From Peribacillus kribbensis DSM 17871 (GTDB taxonomy: Bacteria; Bacillota; Bacilli; Bacillales; DSM-1321): DNA of 64,000 bases. Under the pieces are notes generated by a model, which saw nothing but the letters and a program-made list of their open reading frames with translations, was not told the origin of the DNA and did not search any database. Where the stretch lies: NCBI RefSeq assembly GCF_000430765.1, contig NZ_KE387238.1, positions 163,828 through 227,827 of the forward strand, read 5' to 3'. The translations under genes were made by a program, and so were the position numbers. Below, in pieces: positions 9,193 to 17,468 of this stretch. Every line of letters starts with the position of its first letter. The stretch's first letter is position 1.

Positions 9193-9208
9193 ATTTTTGC
9201 GCAAAAAT
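9193..9208. promoter_or_regulatory. 16-bp perfect palindrome, candidate RocR site
   Basis: ATTTTTGCGCAAAAAT lies about 55-65 bp upstream of the rocA -24 element and 30 bp from the rocR promoter. The position fits an enhancer site for the rocA promoter that could also affect rocR. Direct evidence for RocR binding is lacking. Confidence 0.5.
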
Positions 9209-9237
9209 TACTTTTTTAACAAAATAGCAAAATTTTT

Positions 9238-9266
9238 TTGCCATCAAAACATTATTTTGATTTAAT
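9238..9266 (+). promoter_or_regulatory. Sigma-A promoter of rocR
   Basis: TTGCCA (9238-9243), 17-bp spacer, TTTAAT (9261-9266). Each hexamer matches the consensus at five of six bases. RNA start is expected near 9273, 28 bp before the start codon. Confidence 0.7.
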
Positions 9267-9300
9267 AGATGCATAGAGGAAAAACAAGGGGTATGACACA

Positions 9301-10719
9301 ATGGAAAAAACGAGGAAAGACTTAGTCTATTTAAATGGGATGTATAAGAGGATCTTGGACGAAATCAATGTAGGAGTCCATGCAGTCGATGAGACAGGTA
9401 AAACCATTATTTATAATAAAAAAATGATGCAAATGGAATCGATGGATTTTCAGGATGTCATGGATAAAAATTTGCTGGACGTGTTTATGTTTAAAGACGA
9501 CCAATCTAGTACTCTAGTAAAAGCGCTCCAGGAAGGAAAAGAAACTAGTAACGTAAAACAAACCTATTTTAATAATAAGAGCAGAGAAATTACTACCATT
9601 AACAACACGATTCCGATCTATTCTGATCATGAACTACAGGGTGCCGTGGAAATTGCTAATGATGTGACTAAGCTGGAAAAAATAATCAAGGGCAACATGA
9701 AAAAAGGAACTACGAAGTATACCTTTGATCATATTATTGGGACCAGCACAGCAATAAAGGAAGTAATCGAAACGGCTAAACGTGCGACGAGAACCTCGTC
9801 CTATGTTTTGATTGTTGGTGACACCGGTACAGGGAAAGAGCTTTTTGCACAAAGCATTCATAACGGGAGCGATCGGTTATCAGGGCCTTTTATTTCGCAA
9901 AATTGTGCGGCCTTGCCAGATAATTTAATCGAGAGTCTTTTGTTCGGCACAAAACGTGGAGCGTTCACAGGGGCTACGGATACCCCAGGATTATTTGAAC
10001 AAGCGAACGGCGGTACATTGCTGCTTGATGAAATTAACTCCTTGAATTTAAGTCTTCAAGCAAAATTGTTGCGAGTCCTTCAGGAAAAAACAATAAGAAG
10101 GCTTGGGGATACAAAGGACATGCCCATCGATGTCAGAGTGATTGCCAATATGAATGAAGATCCAATTGACGCTGTTGCTAATAATCGGATGCGTAAAGAC
10201 TTGTATTATCGACTTGGAGTAGTAACCATCTTTGTGCCGCCCTTAAAAGATCGTAAGGAAGATATTCCATTATTATTAGAAGAATTTATTGAAAAATACA
10301 ATGAACGGTTTCAAATGCAGGTAAAAGGATTATCAGAGGAGGTCAAACATTCTTTCTTTGAGTATGATTGGCATGGAAATGTACGAGAACTAGAGCATAT
10401 AATAGAAGCAGCCATGAACATCCTGATGGACGGCGAAGATTTCATCATGTACCGCCATTTACCCTACCAGTATCGCAATAAAATGCAGATGAAAGAACGA
10501 ATGATGCCCCTATCAACCGTTGAAACTTTTATGAAGGAAACGGGAGACGTTACGGTACCATTAAAAGAACAACTGGAATTGTTTGAAAAATCCTATATTG
10601 AGCATGTCCTCAAGAAAAATGACTTTAATATTTCTAAAACAGCGAAATTACTAGGATTAAGTCGTCAAAGCTTACAGTATCGATTAAAGAAGTTAAACTT
10701 TGAGGTAAATCCTTTATAG
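9301..10719 (+). CDS. rocR: RocR, sigma-54-dependent activator of arginine/ornithine catabolism
   Basis: A 472-residue enhancer-binding protein. An N-terminal PAS-like sensor (about 1-125) holds ILDEINVGVHAVDETGKTI. The AAA+ domain has Walker A GDTGTGKE near 173-180, the sigma-54 contact loop GAFTGA near 220-225, Walker B GGTLLLDEI, and the arginine-finger region RKDLYYRLGV. A Fis-type helix-turn-helix closes it at SKTAKLLGLSRQSLQYRL. In Bacillus, RocR senses ornithine or citrulline and activates roc operons with SigL. It is divergent from rocA, and two sigma-54 promoters nearby make the assignment strong. ATG follows AAGGGG at 9 nt. Confidence 0.93.
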   Translation: MEKTRKDLVYLNGMYKRILDEINVGVHAVDETGKTIIYNKKMMQMESMDFQDVMDKNLLDVFMFKDDQSSTLVKALQEGKETSNVKQTYFNNKSREITTINNTIPIYSDHELQGAVEIANDVTKLEKIIKGNMKKGTTKYTFDHIIGTSTAIKEVIETAKRATRTSSYVLIVGDTGTGKELFAQSIHNGSDRLSGPFISQNCAALPDNLIESLLFGTKRGAFTGATDTPGLFEQANGGTLLLDEINSLNLSLQAKLLRVLQEKTIRRLGDTKDMPIDVRVIANMNEDPIDAVANNRMRKDLYYRLGVVTIFVPPLKDRKEDIPLLLEEFIEKYNERFQMQVKGLSEEVKHSFFEYDWHGNVRELEHIIEAAMNILMDGEDFIMYRHLPYQYRNKMQMKERMMPLSTVETFMKETGDVTVPLKEQLELFEKSYIEHVLKKNDFNISKTAKLLGLSRQSLQYRLKKLNFEVNPL

Positions 10720-10827
10720 CAATAAGGAAAATATAGAACGTACATTGGGCATTTATATAGTCCACTTTCGACAAATTACGACATATATCTTTTATAATAA
10801 CAACTCTATCAGAATAGAGAGGATATA

Positions 10828-10959
10828 ATGAAAAAAAAGATTAGCAGAACACTGCATAAAATGATTGAAAAAAATAAACGGGAGATTTTATTAAATCAAA
10901 TTACTATGAACGATATAGAGAAAAAGATAGATAGTAAAATTATTGCTAATGGTAAATAA
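10828..10959 (+). CDS. 43-residue basic protein, FbpB-like (Fur-regulated basic protein family)
   Basis: A very short gene. ATG at 10828 follows AGAGAGGATATA. The product begins MKKKISRTLHKMIEKNKREILLNQ and continues as one charged helix ending EKKIDSKI. This pattern, basic start, E-x-N-K-x-E-I/L-L, then I-x-x-I-E-x-K-I, resembles the small FbpB-type proteins that help an iron-sparing small RNA in Bacillus. I see no clear Fur box upstream, which weakens the family call. A TATAAT at 10793 with a TCGACA 19 bp upstream may be its promoter; a terminator follows directly. Confidence 0.45.
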   Translation: MKKKISRTLHKMIEKNKREILLNQITMNDIEKKIDSKIIANGK

Positions 10960-10972
10960 CATCCCTCAAATT

Positions 10973-11007
10973 AAAAAGGGGCATCCCGACTGGAGATGCA
11001 CCTTTTG
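10973..11007 (+). terminator. Terminator of the small basic-protein gene
   Basis: AAAAGGGGCATCCC pairs, with wobbles, with GGAGATGCACCTTTT; the exit is T-rich. Confidence 0.7.
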
Positions 11008-11018
11008 GTAAATAGATA

Positions 11019-11314
11019 TTATTTTAAAGTCAGACCCAATTCCTTGCCAGCTTTCAATATATATTGACGGTTAGTATCAATCATTTTTACTGCTTGTGAC
11101 TTAACTGCTCCAACTGGATCATCCACTTTTAAACTGTCAACTAATAATGTTGGATAAATCACGATTAGACCGCTTATTGCCCCCTATCACAATTGGCACT
11201 CCATTGTGGTACATAGGCACAGCCTGCAGTGATAGCGACCAAGCCAGCTAGTACTCCATTTATCATCATACTTGGATTAACTTTCCAAAAACGCCTTTTA
11301 TTGGAGCGACAAAG
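11019..11314 (-). pseudogene. Ammonium transporter (amt/nrgA-type) remnant
   Basis: Two minus-strand fragments in different frames recall the Amt core. The first (down from about 11314) reads VNPSMMINGVLAGLVAITAG then CAYVPQW and ends at a stop near 11183. The second resumes GAISGLIVIYPTLL and then KVDDPVGAV, both typical Amt blocks, after which the sequence no longer looks like Amt and stops at 11019. Both ends and the frame are lost, so no functional carrier can be made. It lies in the 500 bp between rocR and the thi operon and has no start or ribosome site. Confidence 0.7.
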
Positions 11315-11384
11315 CAGTAGGAGAAGAAGGTAGGAGAAGAATTATTTTTCAATTCTGGCTAATCGAAAATATTATCTTTTAGGC

Positions 11385-11418
11385 AAAAAAGATACCACCC
11401 AAATTATTGGATGGTAAC
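11385..11418 (-). terminator. Terminator of the thiamine salvage operon
   Basis: Minus strand: TACCATCCA pairs with TGGGTGGTA, followed by TCTTTTTT. It lies just past the thiY stop at 11429. Confidence 0.8.
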
Positions 11419-11428
11419 CTGGTGCCTA

Positions 11429-12436
11429 TTAGAGATTTACAAATGCATCTTTACTATTAACTTTCGTTTTCACTACTTTGTTGTCCTTCAGCCACTCCGC
11501 AACATTCTTCCATGTTTGCGGATCTTGATAACCAAATGCTTTTTCTTTTGCATCCATTAAAGGAAGTAGAATTTGCAAGCTCTTTGTTTCAACATCCTTA
11601 TCCAGCGGAGACGATTTATCTGCGTTCTTCAATAAAATAGATAAACCCTTTTCTGGATTTTCCTGAACATATTTTTGTCCCTTTGTGATAGCAGCCATAA
11701 ACTTTTTAAACACTTCTGGTTTTTCTTTAAGTCCTTTTTGGCTTCCAACCAAAACTAATTCATAATAATCTGGAACGCCATATTCCTTTGGGTTTAATGC
11801 AAGCATGGGGTGGCCCTCTTTTTCAAGCAATAATTTCTCATGATTGATGTAACCGCCGATAAGCGCATTTGTTTTTTTCGTTGCCATCGCCGGAATCAAA
11901 TCCCATCCAACGTCGACCATTTTAATCTTCCGTGGATTACCGCCCTCAGACTTAACCATCGTTTGAACAATGGCCTCATCCAATGGAATCGAAGGATATC
12001 CAATTGTTTTACCTTCTAAATCCTTTGGTGATTTAATCGGACCATTAGCAGGAACCATTAATTGATTTAATGGATGACGAACAAGAGCAGCGAATGATTT
12101 AACAGGAATATTTTCTCCTCGTGCTACAAGGACCTCCGGTTGATAGCTGATAGCCATGTCAACTTGGTTGGCAGCAACCAATTTTAGAGGATCGTTTGTA
12201 TCAGCAGGCATCTTTAAATCCACATCCAGGCCTTGATCATTAAAATATCCCTTTTCCTTTGCTACATAAAGCAAGGAGTGAACCGCATTCGGATACCAGT
12301 CTAACATTAAGGTAACCTTTTGAACCTTTTCCTTTGAAGTCTTCTTCGTCCCTGCCTGGTTATCCTTGCTGCCCGCACTGCAGGCACTTAATAATAGTAA
12401 TAACAAACTAATTAGTACTAAAAAACTTTTTTTCAT
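11429..12436 (-). CDS. thiY: Pyrimidine (HMP/formylaminopyrimidine) ABC transporter binding lipoprotein
   Basis: A 335-residue extracellular solute-binding protein. The lipoprotein signal peptide is MKKSFLVL, a leucine-rich core, then the lipobox LLSAC with the lipidated Cys near 19. The mature part begins with the NMT1/THI5-type LMLDWYPNAVHSLLYVAKEKGYF, the hallmark of thiamine-pyrimidine binding proteins, followed by the LEGKTIGYPSIP motif. In characterised systems ThiY binds N-formyl-4-amino-5-aminomethyl-2-methylpyrimidine from degraded thiamine. Its start overlaps the thiX stop (ATGA), so it is translationally coupled. Last gene of the operon; ligand assigned by family and neighbours. 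Confidence 0.9.
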   Translation of the reverse strand: MKKSFLVLISLLLLLLSACSAGSKDNQAGTKKTSKEKVQKVTLMLDWYPNAVHSLLYVAKEKGYFNDQGLDVDLKMPADTNDPLKLVAANQVDMAISYQPEVLVARGENIPVKSFAALVRHPLNQLMVPANGPIKSPKDLEGKTIGYPSIPLDEAIVQTMVKSEGGNPRKIKMVDVGWDLIPAMATKKTNALIGGYINHEKLLLEKEGHPMLALNPKEYGVPDYYELVLVGSQKGLKEKPEVFKKFMAAITKGQKYVQENPEKGLSILLKNADKSSPLDKDVETKSLQILLPLMDAKEKAFGYQDPQTWKNVAEWLKDNKVVKTKVNSKDAFVNL

Positions 12437-13221
12437 TTCCTTTTACTTCCCTTCTGGTTTTTAACGGATTTCAATAATAGCTTTTCTGCCAATCCAATTA
12501 GCAAAAAAAGCACTATACCCAGTAATGACAGCAAAAATATGGCGGCAAACAAGGCATCGGCCTGCAAATTGCCAGACATCCTTCTGCTAAAGTAACCCAA
12601 TCCTTCACTCGCACCCAGCCATTCTCCAATCGTGGCCCCGACAACACAATAAACAACGGACATTTTCAATCCAGAAAAAAGGACAGGCAGCGCCAGCGGT
12701 ACCTGGACTTTCTTGAAAATTTGCCAGCGATTGCCCCCCATTGTTAACAATAATTCCCGGTACTCTTCTCCCCCGGTTTTAAGCCCATCATATGTACTAA
12801 CTACGATTGGGAAGAATGCTGTTAGTATGGTAACGGCAATTTTACTCCAAATAGAGTAGCCGAACCACATGATAAAAATAGGAGAAATCGCAATTAGCGG
12901 CACTGTTTGTGAAATAACGAGAAATGGATATAGTACTTTTTCTAACGCTCTTGAAAAATGCATGCCAACCCCAATTATCACACCACCGATTAAGGACAGG
13001 ATAAAACCAAGCAATACCTCTTTTAGAGTGGCAGGTAAATGCTGTTCCAGCAAAAGCTGCCGGTTTTCCATCAATGATTGCCATATGGAAGTGGGAGCAG
13101 GCAAAATAAAGGATGGAATAAATCCTTGTTTAACGACCCATTCCCATACACTTATAAGGAGAACAACAACCAATAGAAACAGGCCATAGTTCTCTGCCCA
13201 AGTCTTGAATCTATTTTTCAT
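12433..13221 (-). CDS. thiX: ABC transporter permease for thiamine pyrimidine precursor
   Basis: A 262-residue BPD-type inner-membrane permease (SsuC/TauC/ThiX family). TM1 is LFLLVVVLLISVWEW; a large core follows with PIFIMWFGYSIWSK. The coupling EAA loop reads GGNRWQIFKKVQVPLALPVLFSGLK. About six membrane segments fit the family. The first codon lies inside the thiZ 3' end (overlap 13211-13221) and the stop overlaps thiY, so the three transporter genes form a tightly coupled block. Confidence 0.9.
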   Translation of the reverse strand: MKNRFKTWAENYGLFLLVVVLLISVWEWVVKQGFIPSFILPAPTSIWQSLMENRQLLLEQHLPATLKEVLLGFILSLIGGVIIGVGMHFSRALEKVLYPFLVISQTVPLIAISPIFIMWFGYSIWSKIAVTILTAFFPIVVSTYDGLKTGGEEYRELLLTMGGNRWQIFKKVQVPLALPVLFSGLKMSVVYCVVGATIGEWLGASEGLGYFSRRMSGNLQADALFAAIFLLSLLGIVLFLLIGLAEKLLLKSVKNQKGSKRK

Positions 13222-14017
13222 TGTGAATCAGCATCTCCAATTCTTTTCTCATAGCAATGAACTCGGTTTGATAAATAAGTTCAGAACGTCTCGGCCGCGG
13301 TATCTCCACCTTTAATTCTTTTATAGCTCCTTTATCTAGCAGAAGAAAAATTCGATCGCTTAACAGAATCGCTTCTTCCAAATCATGAGTTATGAACAAT
13401 ACTGTTTTTTGCAGATCTTCCCAAAGTTCTAACAACCAACTGTGCATATTATGCTTCGTCATTGAATCGAGGGCGCCAAACGGCTCGTCTAATAATAAAA
13501 GTTCTCTTCCAGTCATAATTGTTCTTAAAAAGGCGACCCGTTGCTTCATTCCACCGGAAAGTTCATGGGGATAGGCTTTTTCAAAACCAGCTAAGCCAAA
13601 TCTGTTCAACCCTTCACTAATTTCACTCGTTTTCTCTTGCTTTTTTTCCTTGCTAATCTCAATTGGCAGCATAACGTTGTCAGCCACAGTTCTCCAAGGT
13701 AAAAGCAGATCCTTTTGGGGCATATACCCGACTTTTCCTAATCGCTTTCCAGATTTTTGGCCATTAATCCAGATTTGTCCCTGGTCAGGCTCCAATAAAC
13801 CGGCAATCAGTTTAAATAAAGTGCTTTTTCCTGAGCCGCTTGCACCAATAACTGAAACAAACTCCCCCGGCAGGACATTCATTGAGATGTTTTGAAATAT
13901 GGACTTTCCAATCTCTTCACCTGAAAAAGCATAGGAAAGATTTTTTATTGATAATATTGATGTACTAGACAGGCCACTCGCCTCCCCGGTAGACCATATC
14001 CCAGAACATATATTCAA
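13211..14017 (-). CDS. thiZ: ABC transporter ATPase for thiamine pyrimidine precursor
   Basis: Nitrate/sulfonate-type ABC ATPase energising ThiXY. Walker A is GASGSGKST, the Q-loop lies in MPQKDLLLPWRT, the signature is LSGGMKQR, Walker B LLLLDEPFGALD and the switch His ITHDLEEA. The start is uncertain. The longest frame begins with TTG at 14017, overlapping tenA by 53 bp with a poor ribosome site. A perfect GGAGG at about 13985-13981 lies 8 nt before an in-frame CTG at 13972, so translation may begin there and skip MNICSGIW. The domain itself starts only after that point. Confidence 0.88.
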   Translation of the reverse strand: MNICSGIWSTGEASGLSSTSILSIKNLSYAFSGEEIGKSIFQNISMNVLPGEFVSVIGASGSGKSTLFKLIAGLLEPDQGQIWINGQKSGKRLGKVGYMPQKDLLLPWRTVADNVMLPIEISKEKKQEKTSEISEGLNRFGLAGFEKAYPHELSGGMKQRVAFLRTIMTGRELLLLDEPFGALDSMTKHNMHSWLLELWEDLQKTVLFITHDLEEAILLSDRIFLLLDKGAIKELKVEIPRPRRSELIYQTEFIAMRKELEMLIHNEK

Positions 14018-14636
14018 ACCTGGATGTCGTCAGGAAATGACCTTCGAGGACTTCTAGTTCCCGATCTGGTTTCCCATCAGTCAATTGGTCTAACAAATCA
14101 ATCAGCCAGGTGGCCAAGGAACCAAATTCATCTGATGAATACATTTTGATCCATTCACCATATAAAGGATGCTCTTTTGATCCTGGATACATTTCAGCAA
14201 GCATCTTTCCTATTTCCCAATAGCTCCACATACAAGGCAGCAGTGCAGAGATTAATTCTTCAAGAGAACCATTCTGAGCCACATTTAGCATATAACGTGT
14301 ATAGGCTAAATTCACGGGAAGTGGCTTCGTTTCCTCAAGCTGTTGGTTGGTAATACCAAATCGTTCAGCATATTGGCGGTGCAAATCCATTTCACCATGC
14401 AATGTCTCATGAAGCAGCTTTGCAAAAGCGGCCATCGTCTCGATATCTTTTGCCTTGACCGCACCTAGTGCAAAAAGCTTGGAATAATCGATTAAAAAGA
14501 CATAGTCCTGTTTCATGTACCGAATAAACGATTTAACAGGCAATTCCCCTGTCCCCATCCCCACCACAAAGGGATGCTGGTGAGTCTTTTGCCAGATTTC
14601 ATTTACTTTTTCAAAAAGAATGTCCGTAAATTTCAT
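13965..14636 (-). CDS. tenA: TenA, aminopyrimidine aminohydrolase (thiaminase II)
   Basis: A 223-residue all-helical enzyme that hydrolyses 4-amino-5-aminomethyl-2-methylpyrimidine to HMP for thiamine salvage. The family core is visible: YMKQDYVFLIDYSKLF, HGEMDLH, and the catalytic Cys in LLPCMWSYWEIG near residue 135, as in Bacillus TenA. The C-terminal catalytic Glu lies in the TTSRFEYMFWDM helix. ATG follows AAAGGAGGAG. It begins 3 bp after the ylmB stop, and these two enzymes act in sequence. Confidence 0.93.
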   Translation of the reverse strand: MKFTDILFEKVNEIWQKTHQHPFVVGMGTGELPVKSFIRYMKQDYVFLIDYSKLFALGAVKAKDIETMAAFAKLLHETLHGEMDLHRQYAERFGITNQQLEETKPLPVNLAYTRYMLNVAQNGSLEELISALLPCMWSYWEIGKMLAEMYPGSKEHPLYGEWIKMYSSDEFGSLATWLIDLLDQLTDGKPDRELEVLEGHFLTTSRFEYMFWDMVYRGGEWPV

Positions 14637-14639
14637 GTG

Positions 14640-15932
14640 TTACTCCTCCTTTCTGGTATTGCACCATTCTGCAATAAATGTGGCTAATACTTTCGTAAAA
14701 TCTAGCAATTGACGTACTTCCACCTTTTCATTGACAGAATGTGCATCTTCTAATTTTCCCGGTCCGAAAATGACAGTCGGAATCCCGGCCCTTCCCAGCC
14801 ATCCAGCATCAGTAACTGTAGGCGACATTCCTATTGTTGGCTTTTGTATTAATAACTCTTCATACGAATCGGCTAAAAGAAGTGTTCCAGGGTGCTCTGA
14901 ATCAATTTCCAAGGAAGGAAAAATCTCTCCACGATCCTCAATCATAGATTTTCCTCCCCATTTGAATTCTGGCGGATTTTCTCTTAACCATGGATCCGCA
15001 GCGGACACTGCATAAATATGCTGTTCAATTTCCTTGATAACTTCTTCATAATCTTCATTCGGATAAAAATGTACCGTAATCCAAAGTGAGCAACGATCAG
15101 CAACAAATGCGGCATGCCTGCCACCTTCAATCACAGCAGGATTGATTGTATTGACACCAGGTTCAAAGCCCTCATAACTCTTCGTAATCGCCCAGTGGCG
15201 TTCCAGGTCTTGAAGGCCAGCGATGATTTTCATCATTTTCTCAATCGCACTAGCCCCCTTCACGCCTCCACCTGCATGAATCATTTTCCTGCGCAAACCG
15301 TCGTGATTGGTTTCTTTACTTTGAATCGTTATCCAACCGGTAATGACCCCGCCTTGGCCTTGGATATGTAAATCACTTGTATCGACTACTACTGCATAGT
15401 CAGCAGTATACCCCTTTTCTGTACAATCGAGTGTTCCCGCTTCACCCACTTCTTCCCCGATCACTGACTGAAATTGCAAGTCACCTTGAAGAGTAATATC
15501 GAGTTCTTTTAATAGTTTAATAGCAAACAGCGATGCTGCAATGCCACCTTTCATGTCGGCAACGCCACGTCCATAAATATATTGATCTTTAAAATAGGTA
15601 TTAAAGGGAGATTTATTCCATTCTTTATCATCTCCTACTTCTGCCACATCCACATGACCATTTATGATTAAACTATTATATTGCTCAGAAGCATTTCCTT
15701 TTAAGATCCCAACTACATTAGAATCTCCTGGGTAAACATCCCACTTTTCCGTTTTAAAGCCCAGGTCTTTTAAGTAGTCTTGAATAAATTCTTGTACTTC
15801 ATTTGTATTCCGACCAGGAGGACTTACTGTTGGGAAAGTAATTAATTCGGTTAGAAGCTCCATTAATTCTTCTTGTCTAGATTCCACTTCTTGTGCAATT
15901 TTTTGAGATAAATTTCCGGATATAGCCTTCAT
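14640..15932 (-). CDS. ylmB: N-formyl-4-amino-5-aminomethyl-2-methylpyrimidine deformylase
   Basis: A 430-residue M20-type metal hydrolase, close to the length of Bacillus YlmB. Metal ligands appear in IINGHVDVAEVG, GRGVADMKGG (bridging Asp), GEEVGEAG (catalytic and ligand Glu), VVVDTSD, and the C-terminal GKLEDAHSVNE with the last His. The long HGGGVKGASAIEKM dimerisation region is intact. Sequence alone could mean another M20 amidohydrolase, but position as first gene behind a TPP riboswitch and next to tenA and thiXYZ makes the deformylase call strong. It acts after ThiXYZ uptake and before TenA. ATG follows AAGGAGCGG. Confidence 0.9.
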   Translation of the reverse strand: MKAISGNLSQKIAQEVESRQEELMELLTELITFPTVSPPGRNTNEVQEFIQDYLKDLGFKTEKWDVYPGDSNVVGILKGNASEQYNSLIINGHVDVAEVGDDKEWNKSPFNTYFKDQYIYGRGVADMKGGIAASLFAIKLLKELDITLQGDLQFQSVIGEEVGEAGTLDCTEKGYTADYAVVVDTSDLHIQGQGGVITGWITIQSKETNHDGLRRKMIHAGGGVKGASAIEKMMKIIAGLQDLERHWAITKSYEGFEPGVNTINPAVIEGGRHAAFVADRCSLWITVHFYPNEDYEEVIKEIEQHIYAVSAADPWLRENPPEFKWGGKSMIEDRGEIFPSLEIDSEHPGTLLLADSYEELLIQKPTIGMSPTVTDAGWLGRAGIPTVIFGPGKLEDAHSVNEKVEVRQLLDFTKVLATFIAEWCNTRKEE

Positions 15933-15961
15933 TTTTTCCGCTCCTTAATAATATACAAAAT

Positions 15962-15995
15962 AAAAAACCACCCACTTCTAGAGAAATGAATGGTT
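15962..15995 (-). terminator. Riboswitch-controlled terminator before ylmB
   Basis: On the minus strand ACCATTCATTTC pairs, with G-U wobbles, with GAAGTGGGTGGT around TCTA, followed by TTTTT. It lies between the TPP aptamer and the ylmB ribosome site, as expected for transcription attenuation. Confidence 0.85.
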
Positions 15996-16039
15996 TGAAG
16001 GATAATGTCATAATAAATGAAGCTGACATAAAGATTCGC

Positions 16040-16121
16040 TCCACTTCCCTCCGCTGGTATCATCCAGATCAGGTTCAAAGGGTCTAGAACAATGTTCTAT
16101 CTCAGCCAAAGGCCCCCCTAG
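16040..16121 (-). ncRNA. TPP riboswitch (THI element)
   Basis: Minus strand carries the conserved blocks in order: GGGGGGCC, CTGAGA, a variable arm, ACCCTTTGAACCTGATC, and GATACCAGCGGAGGGAAG. Thiamine pyrophosphate binding should favour the downstream terminator and switch the salvage operon off. Confidence 0.96.
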
Positions 16122-16159
16122 TGTAATTCGATCAAAATATTAAGTTGGAATATAGTAAA

Positions 16160-16187
16160 ACTATAGCACACGATTAAAAAATGTAAA
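16160..16187 (-). promoter_or_regulatory. Sigma-A promoter of the thiamine salvage operon
   Basis: Minus strand TTTACA (16187-16182), 16-bp spacer, TATAGT (16165-16160), about 35 bp before the aptamer. Confidence 0.65.
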
Positions 16188-16330
16188 GTAATCAGAAAAT
16201 TGTTTTTAAATTACAATTCTTTTCTATCCAGCACCGGACAGCTGCTCCGCAGTTCATTTACTCTATGGAGCGAGTAGATAGATTGTGTTCAATAAGCATT
16301 AACTATTTTTAACCACAATTAAAATAGGTT

Positions 16331-16495
16331 TTAGACCTTTTTAATTACTTTATCACCATTAAAGATTGAATTCTTTACAATAACATAATCTACAGTACGG
16401 ATTGCTGACAGCTTATTTCCCCCCGCATAGGAAATGTAGGATAGATGATCCTCCTTCATTTCATTCAGGGTATCCTTTAAAGAAATGAAATTAAC
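16331..16495 (-). pseudogene. Unidentified C-terminal gene fragment
   Basis: A minus-strand frame of about 54 codons with protein-like composition ([20 protein letters not shown], then [18 protein letters not shown]) and no start or ribosome site. The end recalls the C-terminal beta strands of amidohydrolase-type enzymes, but I cannot name it. Most likely a decayed remnant. Confidence 0.35.
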
Positions 16496-16595
16496 CTATA
16501 AATTAGCTCTTCAGGACCAAGGCTTCGGGTGACCTTTCTGCACAATTTAGCAGTCTTATTTACTTTGAGACATTTATGATTTAAAGAACATACTA

Positions 16596-16629
16596 AAAAA
16601 GACAGTCCTTAAATAAGGACTGTCTTTTT
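16596..16629. terminator. Orphan bidirectional terminator
   Basis: A perfect 16-bp stem AAAAAGACAGTCCTTA / TAAGGACTGTCTTTTT with a 2-nt spacer, T-rich on both exits. No intact gene lies directly upstream on either strand. Confidence 0.8.
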
Positions 16630-16734
16630 AATACTTATTGCAGCCTAAAGCGATTTATTTCATTCCGGATTACTTTGTTTATAATAGTTCAGGGATATCT
16701 GTATCTTCAGCTTTATTATTTTTAAGTTAATAAA

Positions 16735-16815
16735 AGGCTGTTTTCGCAAACTTTGTGGTTTTGGAACGATGAGGTTGATTTCCGCTCCAATCAACCAATT
16801 AAATAATGGAGTCGT
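16735..16815 (+). repeat. Bacillus interspersed repeat, internally deleted copy
   Basis: The motif GCTGTTTTCGCAAACTTTG, a GGTTTTGGAAC block and the end TTCCGCTCCAATCAAC recur in the longer copy at 17860-18235. Here the two ends are joined directly, as if a recombination between TTCCGCTCCA-like direct repeats removed the middle. Confidence 0.7.
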
Positions 16816-16920
16816 CGTCATTCACACAAAAGGTCTGTATAACTTTTTTAAATGAATTAGATTAATCGACCACTATTAAGGTTAAATAATTCATAGGTCA
16901 TTCTAAAAGGAGAGAAATCT

Positions 16921-17145
16921 ATGACAGTAACTACAGAATCCATACAAAAATTAGCGGAAGAAGTGGTAAAGGAAGCAATGCCGGAAGGCTTTGAACGTTC
17001 AGATTCATCGGCTTTTTACGGTTATGTGAATTTATTAAAGGAGAATTTGGTTAATGATCATGATATCGAGGTTTTAGGTGCCGATGATCATACTAAGAAG
17101 CTCCTAAAGCAGGATTTCGATAGAATTTTGGAGTCGAAAAAATAA
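16921..17145 (+). CDS. Small acidic hypothetical protein (74 aa)
   Basis: Not recognised. The ATG follows AAAAGGAGAG at good spacing and a strong terminator follows, so the gene looks real. The product is soluble and helical (ESIQKLAEEVVKEAMPEGF, then YGYVNLLKENLV), with no signal peptide, membrane segment, Cys or metal motif. It stands alone between repeats. Confidence 0.65.
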   Translation: MTVTTESIQKLAEEVVKEAMPEGFERSDSSAFYGYVNLLKENLVNDHDIEVLGADDHTKKLLKQDFDRILESKK

Positions 17146-17156
17146 GCTTTAAGAAG

Positions 17157-17190
17157 GACCGCCCAGTTTTTATTGCGGGCGGTCTTTATT
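17157..17190 (+). terminator. Terminator of the 74-aa gene
   Basis: GACCGCCC pairs with GGGCGGTC across a 12-nt loop, followed by TTTATT. Confidence 0.85.
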
Positions 17191-17468
17191 CGTCCTTACA
17201 CGGAACACTCTTTTCTGTACTTCATATCTAGTACTCCTATAGTACAAACTTATCCAATTCCAAAAACTGCTTCTCTCCATCATGCACCTCATTCAAATGT
17301 AGTAAATTCGCATTCTCCTGTCATATTATGAGATAATAAAAGAGTGGTCCTTACAAAGTCAATCCTCAGCAATGCTCACTTCCATTAAAGTTTGTCATAG
17401 AATTTACATAGCCTATTGCAAGATGTTCTGGTCAATTTGAACCTACTAAGAAGGAATAAGGAGTTTAT

